Program-made: the position numbers and the translations under genes | In this document: positions 34,896-45,195 of the stretch, in pieces | Layout: every line of letters begins with the position of its first letter | Numbering within the stretch: the stretch's first letter is position 1 | Notes under the pieces: model-generated | Seen by the model: the letters and a program-made list of their open reading frames with translations, nothing else | Database searches by the model: none | What the model was told of the DNA's origin: nothing | Source: Entrophospora sp. SA101 | Lineage: Eukaryota; Glomeromycota; Glomeromycetes; Entrophosporales; Entrophosporaceae | DNA length: 45,582 nucleotides | Direction of reading: 5' to 3' | NCBI GenBank assembly: GCA_958430865.1 | Contig: CAUDNR010000191.1 | Span: 44,767-90,348, forward strand

Positions 34896-35271
34896 GTTAC
34901 TTTACCTTTTGCAAGTTGAATTGACAGAAAAAATATACCATATACTTCATTCAATAAGGTCAAATATAAATTAAACTTATATATCAGAGCAATAAGGTTG
35001 ATCAAAAATGTTTGGTTGTCAAATTAAAAACTTTAGAGCAAATAGTTGGTGGTTATAATCCATTTAATAAGAGTTAAAGAGGCAGTAGTTTATATAATAG
35101 ATACATTTAATATTATTATTAGTTATGCTATTAATAATAAAGATCACCATTCGATTTGTAATAGTGAGTGATACTTGTTTTTGGTCATGGCTACGATATT
35201 TGGTTTGATTAGATGGTAGTGTTTATGGTATATAAGTAGATTTGGTGAATTAAATATTCGATAACCTACAA
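34896..35271 (+). pseudogene. TLDc-domain relic, duplicated copy
   Basis: Counterpart of 10245-10620, with the same disruptions. Confidence 0.6.
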
Positions 35272-36007
35272 AAATCAAAAATCAATTTCAAGTTAAATTG
35301 TGAAAACTTGAAAGTTTTCCCGAAAAGTTCAAAATTATATGAAATCGCGCAATTCACAACATTATTATATATATATAATCATTATATTCTATAAATTATC
35401 AAATTTTGTTGGGTCGTAAATAATTAAATTATTATAAAAAATGGGCGGAAAGTTTACAATTTTAAAATGGTCTGTCCAGCAAATAAAACAGTCGTATTAT
35501 TCACGTATAACAACCTAATAGCACACTCCGAGGAAGACCGAGCAGTCACGAGTTACCATAAAGGTTGCTCAACTTGAAGAGTTGGCGTTTTTCTTGTTCC
35601 AATTACCGTAGATATTACGGGCAACGATTGAAACATAGTTCACAAAGGCCTTGCTATTGCTTTTGTTTCTGGACAAGGAAGTGGCAAAGATCTAATAGCT
35701 GAGCTATATACTAATTTTTTTTCCGGATAATGGTAATTGATTAAAGGCAAATAATGATAGGTTAAATTGTATTTTTTTTATACTGCTTTTCGTTTGCAAC
35801 TATATAGTTTTTTTCTTAGTTTCCTTTTTTACTTATTACCGTTTATGATATTTCCTTATAAATTTATGACTTTATATTAATTATTTGAATCAAGGTTGTT
35901 ATATAGTTATTTAATCATTTATAAATCCTTACTATTACTACAATTATAATTAACATGCGATTGGCCATTGGCGATCTTCATTTAATAATTTTTTTTGAAA
36001 AAAGAAA

Positions 36008-37508
36008 ATGAATTCAATATTTGAAAAATATTTTAATGAAAATGAAAGATTGTTAAACACTGAAGATTTTTATGATGTAAAAATATATGTTGGTGTAGAA
36101 CCAAACATTAAAGAAGTTCATGCACATGCATCTATCATATCAGCTCATTGTCCATTTTTTAGCAACACATTGAGTAATGCAACAAAAGAAAATGGATATT
36201 ATATTATTAAAAAAGCTAATATCAGTGAAAAACTTTTCAACCCTATTCTCAAGTAAGTATTATTTATTAATTTATTTGTTATTATTATTATTATTGAATA
36301 TATAATTAATAATAATAAAAAAAATAATTTATTTAGATTTTTATACACATGTAAAATTGAATTTGAAAATTATTCTGGGGCTGAAGTATTAGAACTATTA
36401 ATTGCAGCAGATGAACTTGGTATTGAATCACTTTGTGAATATATGATGAATTACTTAATTGAAAATCATAAAGATTATATAAAAGAAAATCCATTTAAAA
36501 TTCTACAATTGATTTATGCTAATGAAAAATTTAAGGAATTGAAAAATATTTATTTAAAAGAGTTTTGTAAATATAGTGAAAAATTATTTGAATCAAGTGA
36601 ATTTAAATCATTGGAAAAGCCAATTATATTGGAAATTCTCAAGAGAGATGATTTTTCTGTTGATGAGATAGTTATTTGGGAAAACATTCTTAAGTGGGGA
36701 GTAGCAAAACATCCAGAAATCAATAATATTGATGTTGAAGATTGGTCATCACAAAATTTTGCTGATTTAGGCAACACATTGAAAGAATTCCTTCCTTTAA
36801 TTAGATTCCATGATATTTCTAAAAAGGACTTCTTTAATAAGATTATGCCATATCATATGCTTTTTCCTTTGATTTTGTGGAAAGATATTTCACATTATTA
36901 TTTATTTCCAGATGAACAACCTACTTTGAATTTATTACCCTCAAGAATTTCAAAATTTAAATCAATAATTCCAAAACTTGAATCAACAACAATCAATGAA
37001 AACATTACATTGCTTTTTGCAAGTTGGATTGACAAAAAAAGTCCACCATATAATTCACTTAAAGGAAGTCAAATATGAATTTAGGCTTTTATATCGTAGT
37101 AGTAGAGATGGTTTAAATCATGGCATATTTCATCAAAAATGTGATAATATCAACAAAACTCTTGTAGTTGCTAAAATACAAAGTTCTGATCAAATATTTG
37201 GTGGATATAATCCATTAAATTGGAATGGAGATTGTGGAAACAAAAACACAGTTGGAAGTTTTATATTTAATTTGAGTAATAAAAATGATATAAACACTGC
37301 AAAATTTAGTTATGTTATTAAAAATTATGATCATGCAGTTTATTGTAGTTCTTCTCATTTACCTATTTTTGGAAGGGGTGGTAGTGATCTTTCTTTTTAC
37401 ATAGATGGTAGTATTTGCAGTGTACCAGAAACTTATAATAACATCAATTTAGTACATGGTAGTAAATATGATGAATTGGAAGTGTTTCAAATAATTGGTA
37501 AAAATTAA
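36008..37508 (+). CDS. BTB-BACK-TLDc protein, copy C, frameshifted
   Basis: Exon 1 is 36008-36252 and exon 2 starts at 36337. The seven-A run at 37034-37040 breaks the frame exactly as in copy A: BTB-BACK ends at the stop at 37078, while TLDc continues in another frame to 37508. Since copies A and C share the lesion, it predates the duplication or comes from a shared consensus error. Confidence 0.85.
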
Positions 37509-37576
37509 AATAATAAATATAATGTTAATTAATTTATTATTATATTTTCTTCGTTTATTATTAATGGTTAATTTAA

Positions 37577-38091
37577 TCATATGCGCCGATTTTGTTTGAA
37601 CCTCAAAATTCGGTACAGTATGGTCATAACGTTATGAATACTTTATACTAGCAAAAACCCATTGGTTTTGAGGTGGAATCATTGGTTTGACGGGCTATTG
37701 AATAATTTTTTTAACGCAGCAAATTAATTTTTTGGGGGTTAATTATCATTCTATTGACCAGTTTATCATGTTTAACATGTTTAACGTCGAGACGCAATAA
37801 GATATAAGGTTTGAAAAAAGGATCCAAAAAGCCAAATCGGATGATATGTTATCTGCCATTATAAGTTAGCTTGATGAATTATCACTGGTTAAAAAGAAAG
37901 TTAGTTCTTGTTTATCAATATATGGTTTCGATTCTTTTATTGTAACATGTGATTGAGCATTTATTTTATTTTTTAAAAAAAAAACCAAACTCAATTTTTG
38001 AAAAGTATAGTATTTTAATGATAATGAGAGATTGTTAAGGCCTTTATGATGTAAAAATATATAATCAAACATTAAAGAATGCATCTATCCT
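37577..38091 (+). pseudogene. Duplicated repeat fragment plus BTB N-terminal relic
   Basis: 37577-37861 is the counterpart of the diverged transposon interior at 12926-13210. 37976-38091 is the counterpart of the BTB relic at 13325-13440. The decayed - strand coding-like sequence recurs at 38121-38515. Confidence 0.6.
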
Positions 38092-38801
38092 ATAATTGTG
38101 TTTGTGCTTAGATTCATGACAATATTCTCAATTTCTTCAAATCCTTGGATGATATTTTTGATTTTCAAACAATTGTTTCTGTTCTATGGTTCTATACACA
38201 ACTTTCTGAATAATCCATTCAATCGCATCTTGTGGTTTGCTTTGGATTTACAAGAAATGTTACTGTATCTTTCATAATTGTACTAATTAAAAGATGAACT
38301 AAATTCTTGTAAAATTCCATTTTTTAATAATAGGTAGGACCAATCATTATGTGAAAACTAATAATTGAGATCCAAAACAAATCCTTATAGTCCCAAGCGG
38401 ATCCTACTTTATCTTTGAACTCTTTATTAAAGAGTTGTCTTTTATTACAAAAATGAGGATAATAGTTTGTCTTCTCAATATACATTTCGAAAGTTTCTAA
38501 AGTAAGACTTAACATAACATACCAACATCAATTGTTTTTCGTAAGCTGACTCTTGTTGTTGTCTCACCTCATTTATCTTTGTTGTTCTTACCTTTACTGT
38601 TTTATTGTTATTTTTGTTCATAATGTATTAATAAATGCAATAATAATTTAGTTTTTGTAACTTACTTTATCGCAAGTTGAAAGTCAAAATCCTTAATTAT
38701 AAAAAAAAAATACTTTAAAAAAAAATAAGGTAATACTAAAAAAAATCCTGTTAAGGATAGCGATTATAGAGAAGATAAAACAAAGAATGAAACCAATAGT
38801 A

Positions 38802-39021
38802 CAGTATAACCCTCGTTTTAACGGAGTGGCTGGACACATAAGAAATTTCATTTAAAATCCATTGAAACGAAATTACTGATTGTAATAGTAATCGCGTTTC
38901 AACGGGTTAATAATAGGAATATGTAACAGATTTTTAAAATCCTGTTGAAACGCGAATTTAATATTAATATTGATTATAATCTGTTGAAACGAAGTCAGTT
39001 GAATCTCGACCTAGAATTTCT
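38802..39021 (+). mobile_element. Degenerate pogo/Tigger-type end, duplicated copy
   Basis: Counterpart of 14151-14370 with the same TA, CAGTATAACC end and GTTGAAACG subterminal words. Confidence 0.5.
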
Positions 39022-39816
39022 ATTCATAATAACGAATAAAACAAATAATTTAAACCCTACTATGACTATTTTTGTTAGTAGAAAAATAAATACATTACAT
39101 CTACCACTATTATTATTATGTAAAGAAAAAATTGCTTTTACCACTAAAATTTAAATAAAACTGACAAAGAAAACTTTTTTAATTAGCAATGTGCATATAC
39201 TATTACTATCAGTTATATTGTTCGTTGAAAATCTAAGCGGACCTTTATTTTAAAATCAGTTAAATGAATTAAATTTGTACTAACTCCGACTGTCCCAGGT
39301 CAATTCGTGAGACTACGATTTATTGAAAAACAGAAAACTCGACTCGTTAGGAATTCTATATTCTTTTGTATTTTTTTTTCTTTAATTATCTACCTATAAA
39401 AGATTAAAAAAAAGTATACTTACAAATGCATATATCTTTTACAAAAAAATTTTTTTTTGACTTATTGTCACACTTTGGATTATATATATATATATATATA
39501 TATATTGAAATCTCCAGTTACCTCTAGTAAAATTCCTATGTTATTTGACTTCCGAGAGAATGACACTTCTTCGAATTATTCATAATTCCATGTTTCAACA
39601 GTGATTGTCAGAGGACCCGTGAATACATTTCTGTTAGTATTATTATTAGATGAACCGCGATGGATAAATCATGTATGTAAGTCTTTCTAAATACATATTG
39701 GAAACGGTTCTTCTAATCATCTTGTTCAGGGTCGTAATTAGCACTATTACCTTCAGACAAATTTCGAAAGATATAATGATAACTTTCAAAATTTAGTATT
39801 AGTCGAATAACCCGAC

Positions 39817-40164
39817 TGTAAAATAACAAAATCTATTCTTACTAAACAGTTCTCTTCGGTTGGAAAAGGATATTTATTTATTATTGCACGATAAATGCTT
39901 ATCATGTGGAAAAAAGATGATCATGCAGTATATATGGTTGGCTCGGTCTAAAGACCTCCTATTGCTGTGCCATGTGGTCAAATTTCAAAATAGCAATTTT
40001 GTAATTCGTTCAAAATTTTTCAAAAAATAGGACTTCATGTGATTTCAGTTTTCTTACTGCCAAATTTAGATATGATAGTCAAGAGCTAGTCTAAATTTGG
40101 TAATATTTTACTAAATTTAGAAATGATCATAGTGGAAAAATTACTCACGAGCATAGTAAAGTAA
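39817..40164 (-). repeat. Inverted diverged copy of 17.30-17.65 kb, including truncated MITE copy 3
   Basis: 39817-39934 is the reverse complement of the right flank of the MITE at 17108-17534 (17535-17652), apparently identical over that stretch. The MITE body that follows (39935 onward) has scattered substitutions and a deletion, and is cut near 40164 before its second end. Shared flank means that the locus, and not just the transposon, was copied. Confidence 0.85.
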
Positions 40165-40604
40165 GCATAGTGGACACTGTTGCAGATCACAAAAAATGAT
40201 CAACATAACATATGTTATGGTGAAAGTTCTTGCAAAAGTTTGATTTATAAAAGTGTGAGATAATTTTGATCTTGCTGATGATATGGACTCAGAAAAGTTT
40301 CAGAAGCAATGTGCTCTGTGTAACCGCCTGCCTATTATACAAATGACTGTTGCACAAAATGAGTGTCCATTATGCTAGTAAAGTAAGCATAGTAGAAATT
40401 TGAAATGTTACACTAATTTTTTATATTGTGCAACGTAGCTTTACAATACACAGCAAACATTCTGGCAATAAAAGGTAAGTGATAAACTGGATTTGAATTG
40501 GATCTGAACTTGATCTCCAATTTAGAGAGGTAACAACTATATAACGGAGAAGTTTCAGAAGCAATGAGTTCTGTATAATGTTTCGTGTAACAACAAACTT
40601 CCAC
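40165..40604. other. Repeat-bearing stretch upstream of the Tigger element
   Basis: The word AGTAAAGTAAGCATAGT occurs at about 40155 and 40378, bracketing about 220 bp. The phrase AAGTTTCAGAAGCAATG also occurs twice (about 40295 and 40548), each followed by a CTCTGT/TTCTGT word and GTGTAAC. No supported gene; the - strand frames here have no domain. Confidence 0.5.
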
Positions 40605-40880
40605 TACAGTCAAACCTTGTCACAATGAATTTTGTCACAACGAATTTTTGTCACAGCGAATTTTGAGATTTTTTTTTTTAATAATAAAAAACTTTTGTTA
40701 CACCAAATTTTATTAATAAATCGCATTATACCGACAACGAAGTTTTGGTAGAGATTTTTTGATATAGTTACTAATCGCGTTACAACGAAGTCACCTGAAA
40801 TGATCAACAAAAAAAATGTACTAATAATTATTTCTGCGGAAATTGTAAAACATATGATTATTTTTGTGAAAATCATATAA

Positions 40881-41098
40881 TAAAATGAACATATGATTAT
40901 TTTTGCATAAATTGTAATAAAACAAATGTATGATTATTATTTTTGCAAAATTGTATATAATAAAATGAACGTATGATTATTTTTGCATAAATTGTAATAA
41001 AACAAATGTATGATTATTATTTTTGCAAAATTGTAATAAAAATTGTAATAAAACAAATTATTTTTGCAAAATTGTAATAAAACATATGATTATTTCTG
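40881..41098 (+). repeat. 80-bp tandem repeat inside the Tigger 5' region
   Basis: TAAAATGAAC, ATGATTATTTTTGCATAAATT and AAACAAATGTATGATTATT recur with an 80-bp period (40881 and 40961), followed by shorter partial units to about 41098. It lies between the left end and the transposase start, where pogo-type elements may carry promoter or transposase-binding sequence. Confidence 0.8.
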
Positions 41099-41169
41099 TG
41101 ATTTATGAAATTCTAAGATATAAATACAAGTCTTGTTGTTTGAATGGTTTGTTATGAAGTTTTAAAAAA

Positions 41170-42821
41170 ATGTCACAAGAACAATCATCATCATCTAAAA
41201 AACAAAACTTTATTACAGCACAACAAAAAAGAGAGATTTGCTTATTAAAAAAAAATAAACCTGAACCAAAAAACGTTGAATTAGCAGCAAGATATGGTAT
41301 CAGTCAAGGTCAAGTGAGTGACATATTAAAAGATCCTGAAAGATGGCTTAGTACTGACCTAAATTCCTATCAAGCAAGATTAAAAAGAACAAGTACTTTA
41401 TCTACTTCTAAGATTGATGGACCCTTGATATTATGGATTGAAAAGGCTCTTGAATGTAATTTAACAATCACTGGTTCTATTATACAGGAAAAAGCTTTAA
41501 GGTTTGCAGAATTATTAGAAGTAAATAACTTTAAAGCATCATCTGGTTGGCTTCATAATTTTAAACAAAGATACTCAATTCAAGAATATAACAAGCATGG
41601 AGAATCTCAAAGTGCCCCCATAGAACAAATCCCTCAAATGAGAATAGAGTTAAGAAATATACTTAAAGATTACAGATTGGAAGATATTTTTAACTGTGAT
41701 GAAACTGGTCTCTTTTGGAAAATGGAACCAAATCGTGGATTATCAAGTGGACCTATTCTAGGCATAAAGCAAAACAAAGATAGAGTAACAGTATTGTTAA
41801 CATGCAATTCTATTGGAACAGAAAAATTAAAACCTTTATTTATTCATAAATATCAGACCCCAAGACCATTAAGAGGAGTTGATAAAAGTACATTGCCTGT
41901 TGATTATTATTGGAACAGTAAGGCATGGATGCAGCTTACAATATGGAATGATTACCTAAAAAATTTGAATAATAAAATGCATCTTGAAAATAGAAATATA
42001 TTATTGCTCGTTGATAATGCCCCAACTCATAATTTAATGGATAATTTAGAGTTAACAAATGTAAAAATTCATTACCTTCCTCCAAATACAACTGCACATC
42101 TACAACCATGTGACGCTGGAATAATTCATAGTTTCAAGGTTTGTAATTTCTTTAGTTTCAATGTTAATATTAAATTACATTGATGTTAATAATTAATAAA
42201 TTGTAGGCAAACTATAGAAAATTATTTCTTAAAAAGAAAATTAAAAATTATGATCTAGCACAAACTGGTATAGATCCAAAACCAATTGATATCAAAAAAG
42301 CAATAGATTATGTTGCTAAGTCCTGGAATAGTGTCACATCAACAACTATTTTTAATTGTTGGAAAAAAACTGTGATTATTCCTTTATTAGATGGGGAACT
42401 ATCTAATGAAGAAATAGAAAATTCTATAAATATAATAGAAGATATTTCAAACAACCAAAATAATGAAATCAATATTTTAATCAATACATTACAGTTTACT
42501 TCGCCATTAGCAGTAGAAGAATATATTTCAATTGATGATGAGGTGGAAGACAATGAAATGATAACAGAAGAAGAAATTATTGCTTCATTTATTCCAGCAG
42601 TAGAAGAAGAAACTGGTGAAAGTAGTACATCCACATCTAAGACTAAAGTTTCAATTAGTGATGCTATTGCTGCCATTGAAACAGTGTACGATTTTCTTCA
42701 ACAAGGTGATATTGAGATTGATTACAACGAAACTAAAACTCTTAAATCATTAAAAAGAAAATTGGGATTATTAAGAATTAAAAAACAAACACAAACTAGC
42801 ATTAAATCATTTTTCAAATAA
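41170..42821 (+). CDS. Pogo/Tigger-type transposase (CENP-B-like DNA binding, DDE_1)
   Basis: Exons 41170-42138 and 42207-42821 (68-bp intron) join HSFK to ANYRKLF in frame, giving 527 residues. Residues 15-60 form a psq/CENP-B-type helix-turn-helix (RYGISQGQVSDILKDPERWL), and about 75-140 a second CENP-B/Tc5-type HTH ending in SSGWLHNFKQRYSI. The catalytic domain shows D177 (CDETGLFW), D282 (LLLVDNAPTHN) and D315 (PPNTTAHLQPCDAGIIHSFK), a DDD triad. The C-terminal tail is acidic and ends in TSIKSFFK. It would cut and paste its own element by binding the ends. No stop or frameshift is seen, so it may be active. Confidence 0.93.
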
Positions 42822-43098
42822 AAATTTTTACATTTTGTCATTATCATATTTATGTTGTATATTATTATATTTATGTTTATTTTTGTAATAAAAAAGTTTT
42901 TGTCGTACAATAAAAAATCGTAGATCCCGATCGTCACAACGAAGTTTTGTCACAACGAATTTAAGTTGTTGGTACCATACCTTCGTTATGACAAGGTTAT
43001 ACTGTAGATGTAATACACATATTTGGAAAAATTTAGCCGTGCTGGTTCTGTGACATTAAAAATCATTTTCGCGTTATTTGGAACAAGTACAAATAGCC

Positions 43099-44629
43099 AT
43101 GTCCAATAACAAAATACTTTTTTGCCTCGTTGAGGGTGGCTCTAAAGAGAAAGCTTTTAAAGTTATTGCTGGAACAGATGATGATGTTAGTGACCTCAAG
43201 GAAAAAATCAAGGGGAAGAGACCTAATACATTCACCAATACTGATGCAGCTGAGATTGTGCTGTGGAAAGTAAACATTCCAATTGATGAAGATGCCATGG
43301 AGGTTGACATTTTCCTCAAAGACATACAAGATAAATTAAAATTGTCAATCCCTACTAGAAAAATTTGTGATGTATTTACCGAGAACATCGCAGATGCTTC
43401 TATTCATATTATTGTCAAACAGCCCTCTGGTAAGTGAGTTGTAAGAAAATTAGTCAAATGCAAGTGAATGTGATTTGGCTTGATTTCTCTTCCATAATAA
43501 TACCAGATATTTATTCTTATGTAATATTAAATTCTTTTGTTAACAGGGCAAGGTAACTCCACTGATGTATTTTCCCTGATCGAGGAACTTAATAATAAAG
43601 TGGAAAGTGTTGATAATAAATTGGAAAGTGGTTTTAGAAATGTTGATAATAAAGTGGAAAGTGGTTTTAGAAATGTTGATAATAAAGTGGAAAGTGGTTT
43701 TAGGAAGGTACAAAATGCTATGGATCAATCGCTCTATTCATCAGGTATGCTATTCATCTGGTCCATCAACCATTTCTGCAAACACCATTAATGTTTTGTG
43801 TTTAGGTATTGCAACAGAAACTGATAAGGGCAAAGAAGTGCGAGAAAATGGAACCCAAATTGACTTTCCACTCAATGTGACCACAAGTACCAAATCAAAA
43901 ACACCTGGAAAGTTTTCAAATCCGCCTAACAAAGATGCAGATGTAGATGAAGAGGAAATACAAGATTACTTTATGAGCGAATGCAATGTACTAAAAAATT
44001 ATGGACCTTTAAAAAGCAAGCTTAAGCTTATTGTTGAAGATACACGTAATTCACCAGTACTGGCAACTCGAAAACCAGATTTTGTACTCATTCCAAGATA
44101 TTCACATTTAGATTACTTAAATGTTATAGCCATTGGTGAGATAAAGAAGCTAACTAGTGCAAATTTTAGCAATGCACAAATAGGACAAGCAGTATCATAT
44201 GGTGAAAAACTACTGCAACTTCAGCCACAGCGAAATTTTGTATTTGTAGTGTTGACAGATTGTATTACAATTAATATCTATAAGGTGTCTAAAGTTGATA
44301 ACTATCAAAAGTCAATCACTCAGTTCAAATATGAATACATAGCACCCCAACCTATGGAATACAACAGCAGTAATAATAATGGGTGGAAATACCTGGTAAC
44401 ATTTATGGAAAGCTCACCAAGTGAACTGGGATGGATAGAACCATCATTAAAATTTGGCAGTGAAACTGTAAATCTGGTTCGATCTGCTGGTGTGGGTAGA
44501 ACTAGTGTTGTATATGAGGGAAAGCATAATGATGAATTTGTGGTTGTAAAAATGGCAAAAAAGGTGGAATATCTACTTTGTTTTGAAAGGGAAAAAGATG
44601 TATTGGAAAAATTGCACAACCCTGGCTGA
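43099..44629 (+). CDS. Crinkler (CRN) protein: CRN N-domain, 11-residue repeats, PD-(D/E)XK-like domain, truncated kinase
   Basis: Exons 43099-43429, 43547-43744 and 43806-44629 give 450 residues. Residues 1-110 form a CRN-type ubiquitin-like header (ILFCLVEGG, VLWKV at 54-58). Residues 134-166 are 11-residue repeats (NKVESGFRNVD), probably a coiled linker. Residues about 210-390 hold a restriction-nuclease-like fold with D268 (KPDFVLI) and E288-x-K290 (IGEIKK). From 400 a kinase-like N-lobe begins (SAGVGRTSVVYEG loop, K425 in VVVKM) and stops after KLHNPG, lacking the catalytic loop. CRN proteins of fungi and oomycetes are secreted or nuclear effectors or conflict proteins. The start is the ATG at 43099; an upstream TTG frame was rejected. 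The kinase truncation suggests a broken gene or a short isoform. Confidence 0.85.
43615..43713 (+). repeat. 33-bp tandem repeat coding for an 11-residue repeat
   Basis: Three units, each starting AATAAA and carrying GTGGAAAGTGGTTTTAGAAA (TTGG in the first unit) before GTTGAT, lie in exon 2 of the CRN gene; the last unit is diverged at its end. The near-identity of the units at DNA level suggests recent slippage and likely length variation. Confidence 0.9.
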
Positions 44630-45195
44630 GACTTTCTCTGGTTTCATCATAATGTAGAACAGATAAGTTTTGAATCACTTACCTTTCACACACCTGCTCA
44701 TATTTTACAAGAATTTCATGACAATATTCTTTCTGGCTTTATTTTATAATAGCAGGCAATGGTGAGAAATTAGGTTGTACAGAAAACATGTGGATCATGA
44801 TGTGGTTGGTTGTTTGCTCAATGATCATTATGTAACAAACAATAAGATGTTTATTATTCACAGAGCATGTATTTTCTGATGCAAAAAACTACCTTTTCAT
44901 GTTTGAAGTCAGAACAAAAATATAATATTTCATTATTAAGAGTGCCAACTACATGTGTGAAGAATTTCATTGCTGACAATATTTCTCATTCAAGAATATG
45001 TAGCAATGATCATTAGCATACATGCATTGAAAAATTGCAAACCCAATATGAGCAAACTTTATTGGAAGCATTATTATTATTGTTATTTTTGCAAACTTTA
45101 TTATTTTTTGATTATATCAATGCTGTTAGGTAAATTATAATACATCAGAGAGGAAATATAAAAGTGATGAGCAAATCCAACCTGAAATTAGCAAT
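44630..45195. other. Region between convergent CRN/kinase fragments
   Basis: Directly after the CRN stop the same frame stays open for about 40 codons (starting DFLWFHHNVEQISFESLTF), so the stop at 44627 may be recent. Further on there is only AT-rich DNA with a repeated CAATGATCATTA word (44818, 45005). No complete gene is seen. Confidence 0.5.

Larger units (their letters stand above)
28545..39821 (+). repeat. 11.28-kb direct segmental duplication, copy 2
   Basis: Identical by inspection to 3894-15170. Left neighbour is the inverted BTB arm; right neighbour is an inverted copy of the 17.3-17.65 kb sequence, with five shared bases (TGTAA) at the junction. The stretch 28556-31135 is the gene-poor upstream region described for 3894-6484, and 33224-33953 and 37509-39821 repeat the non-coding parts of copy 1. 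Confidence 0.93.
40607..43004 (+). mobile_element. Complete pogo/Tigger DNA transposon (2398 bp)
   Basis: Ends CAGTCAAACCTTGTCACAA (left) and the complement of CAGTATAACCTTGTCATAA (right) are flanked by TA at 40605-40606 and 43005-43006. Subterminal copies of TTGTCACAACGAATTTT follow inside both ends. The element encodes one DDD transposase (41170-42821) and carries an 80-bp tandem repeat in its 5' part. All parts expected of an autonomous element are present. It sits 92 bp before the start codon of the CRN gene. Confidence 0.9.

Noticed and set aside
42308..42676. A - strand 122-codon frame inside the Tigger transposase
   Set aside because: It is the antisense of transposase exon 2 and has no independent features.
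43078..43098. Seven-residue upstream extension of the CRN protein
   Set aside because: The triplet at 43078 is TTG; the first ATG in frame is at 43099 and directly precedes the conserved CRN header.
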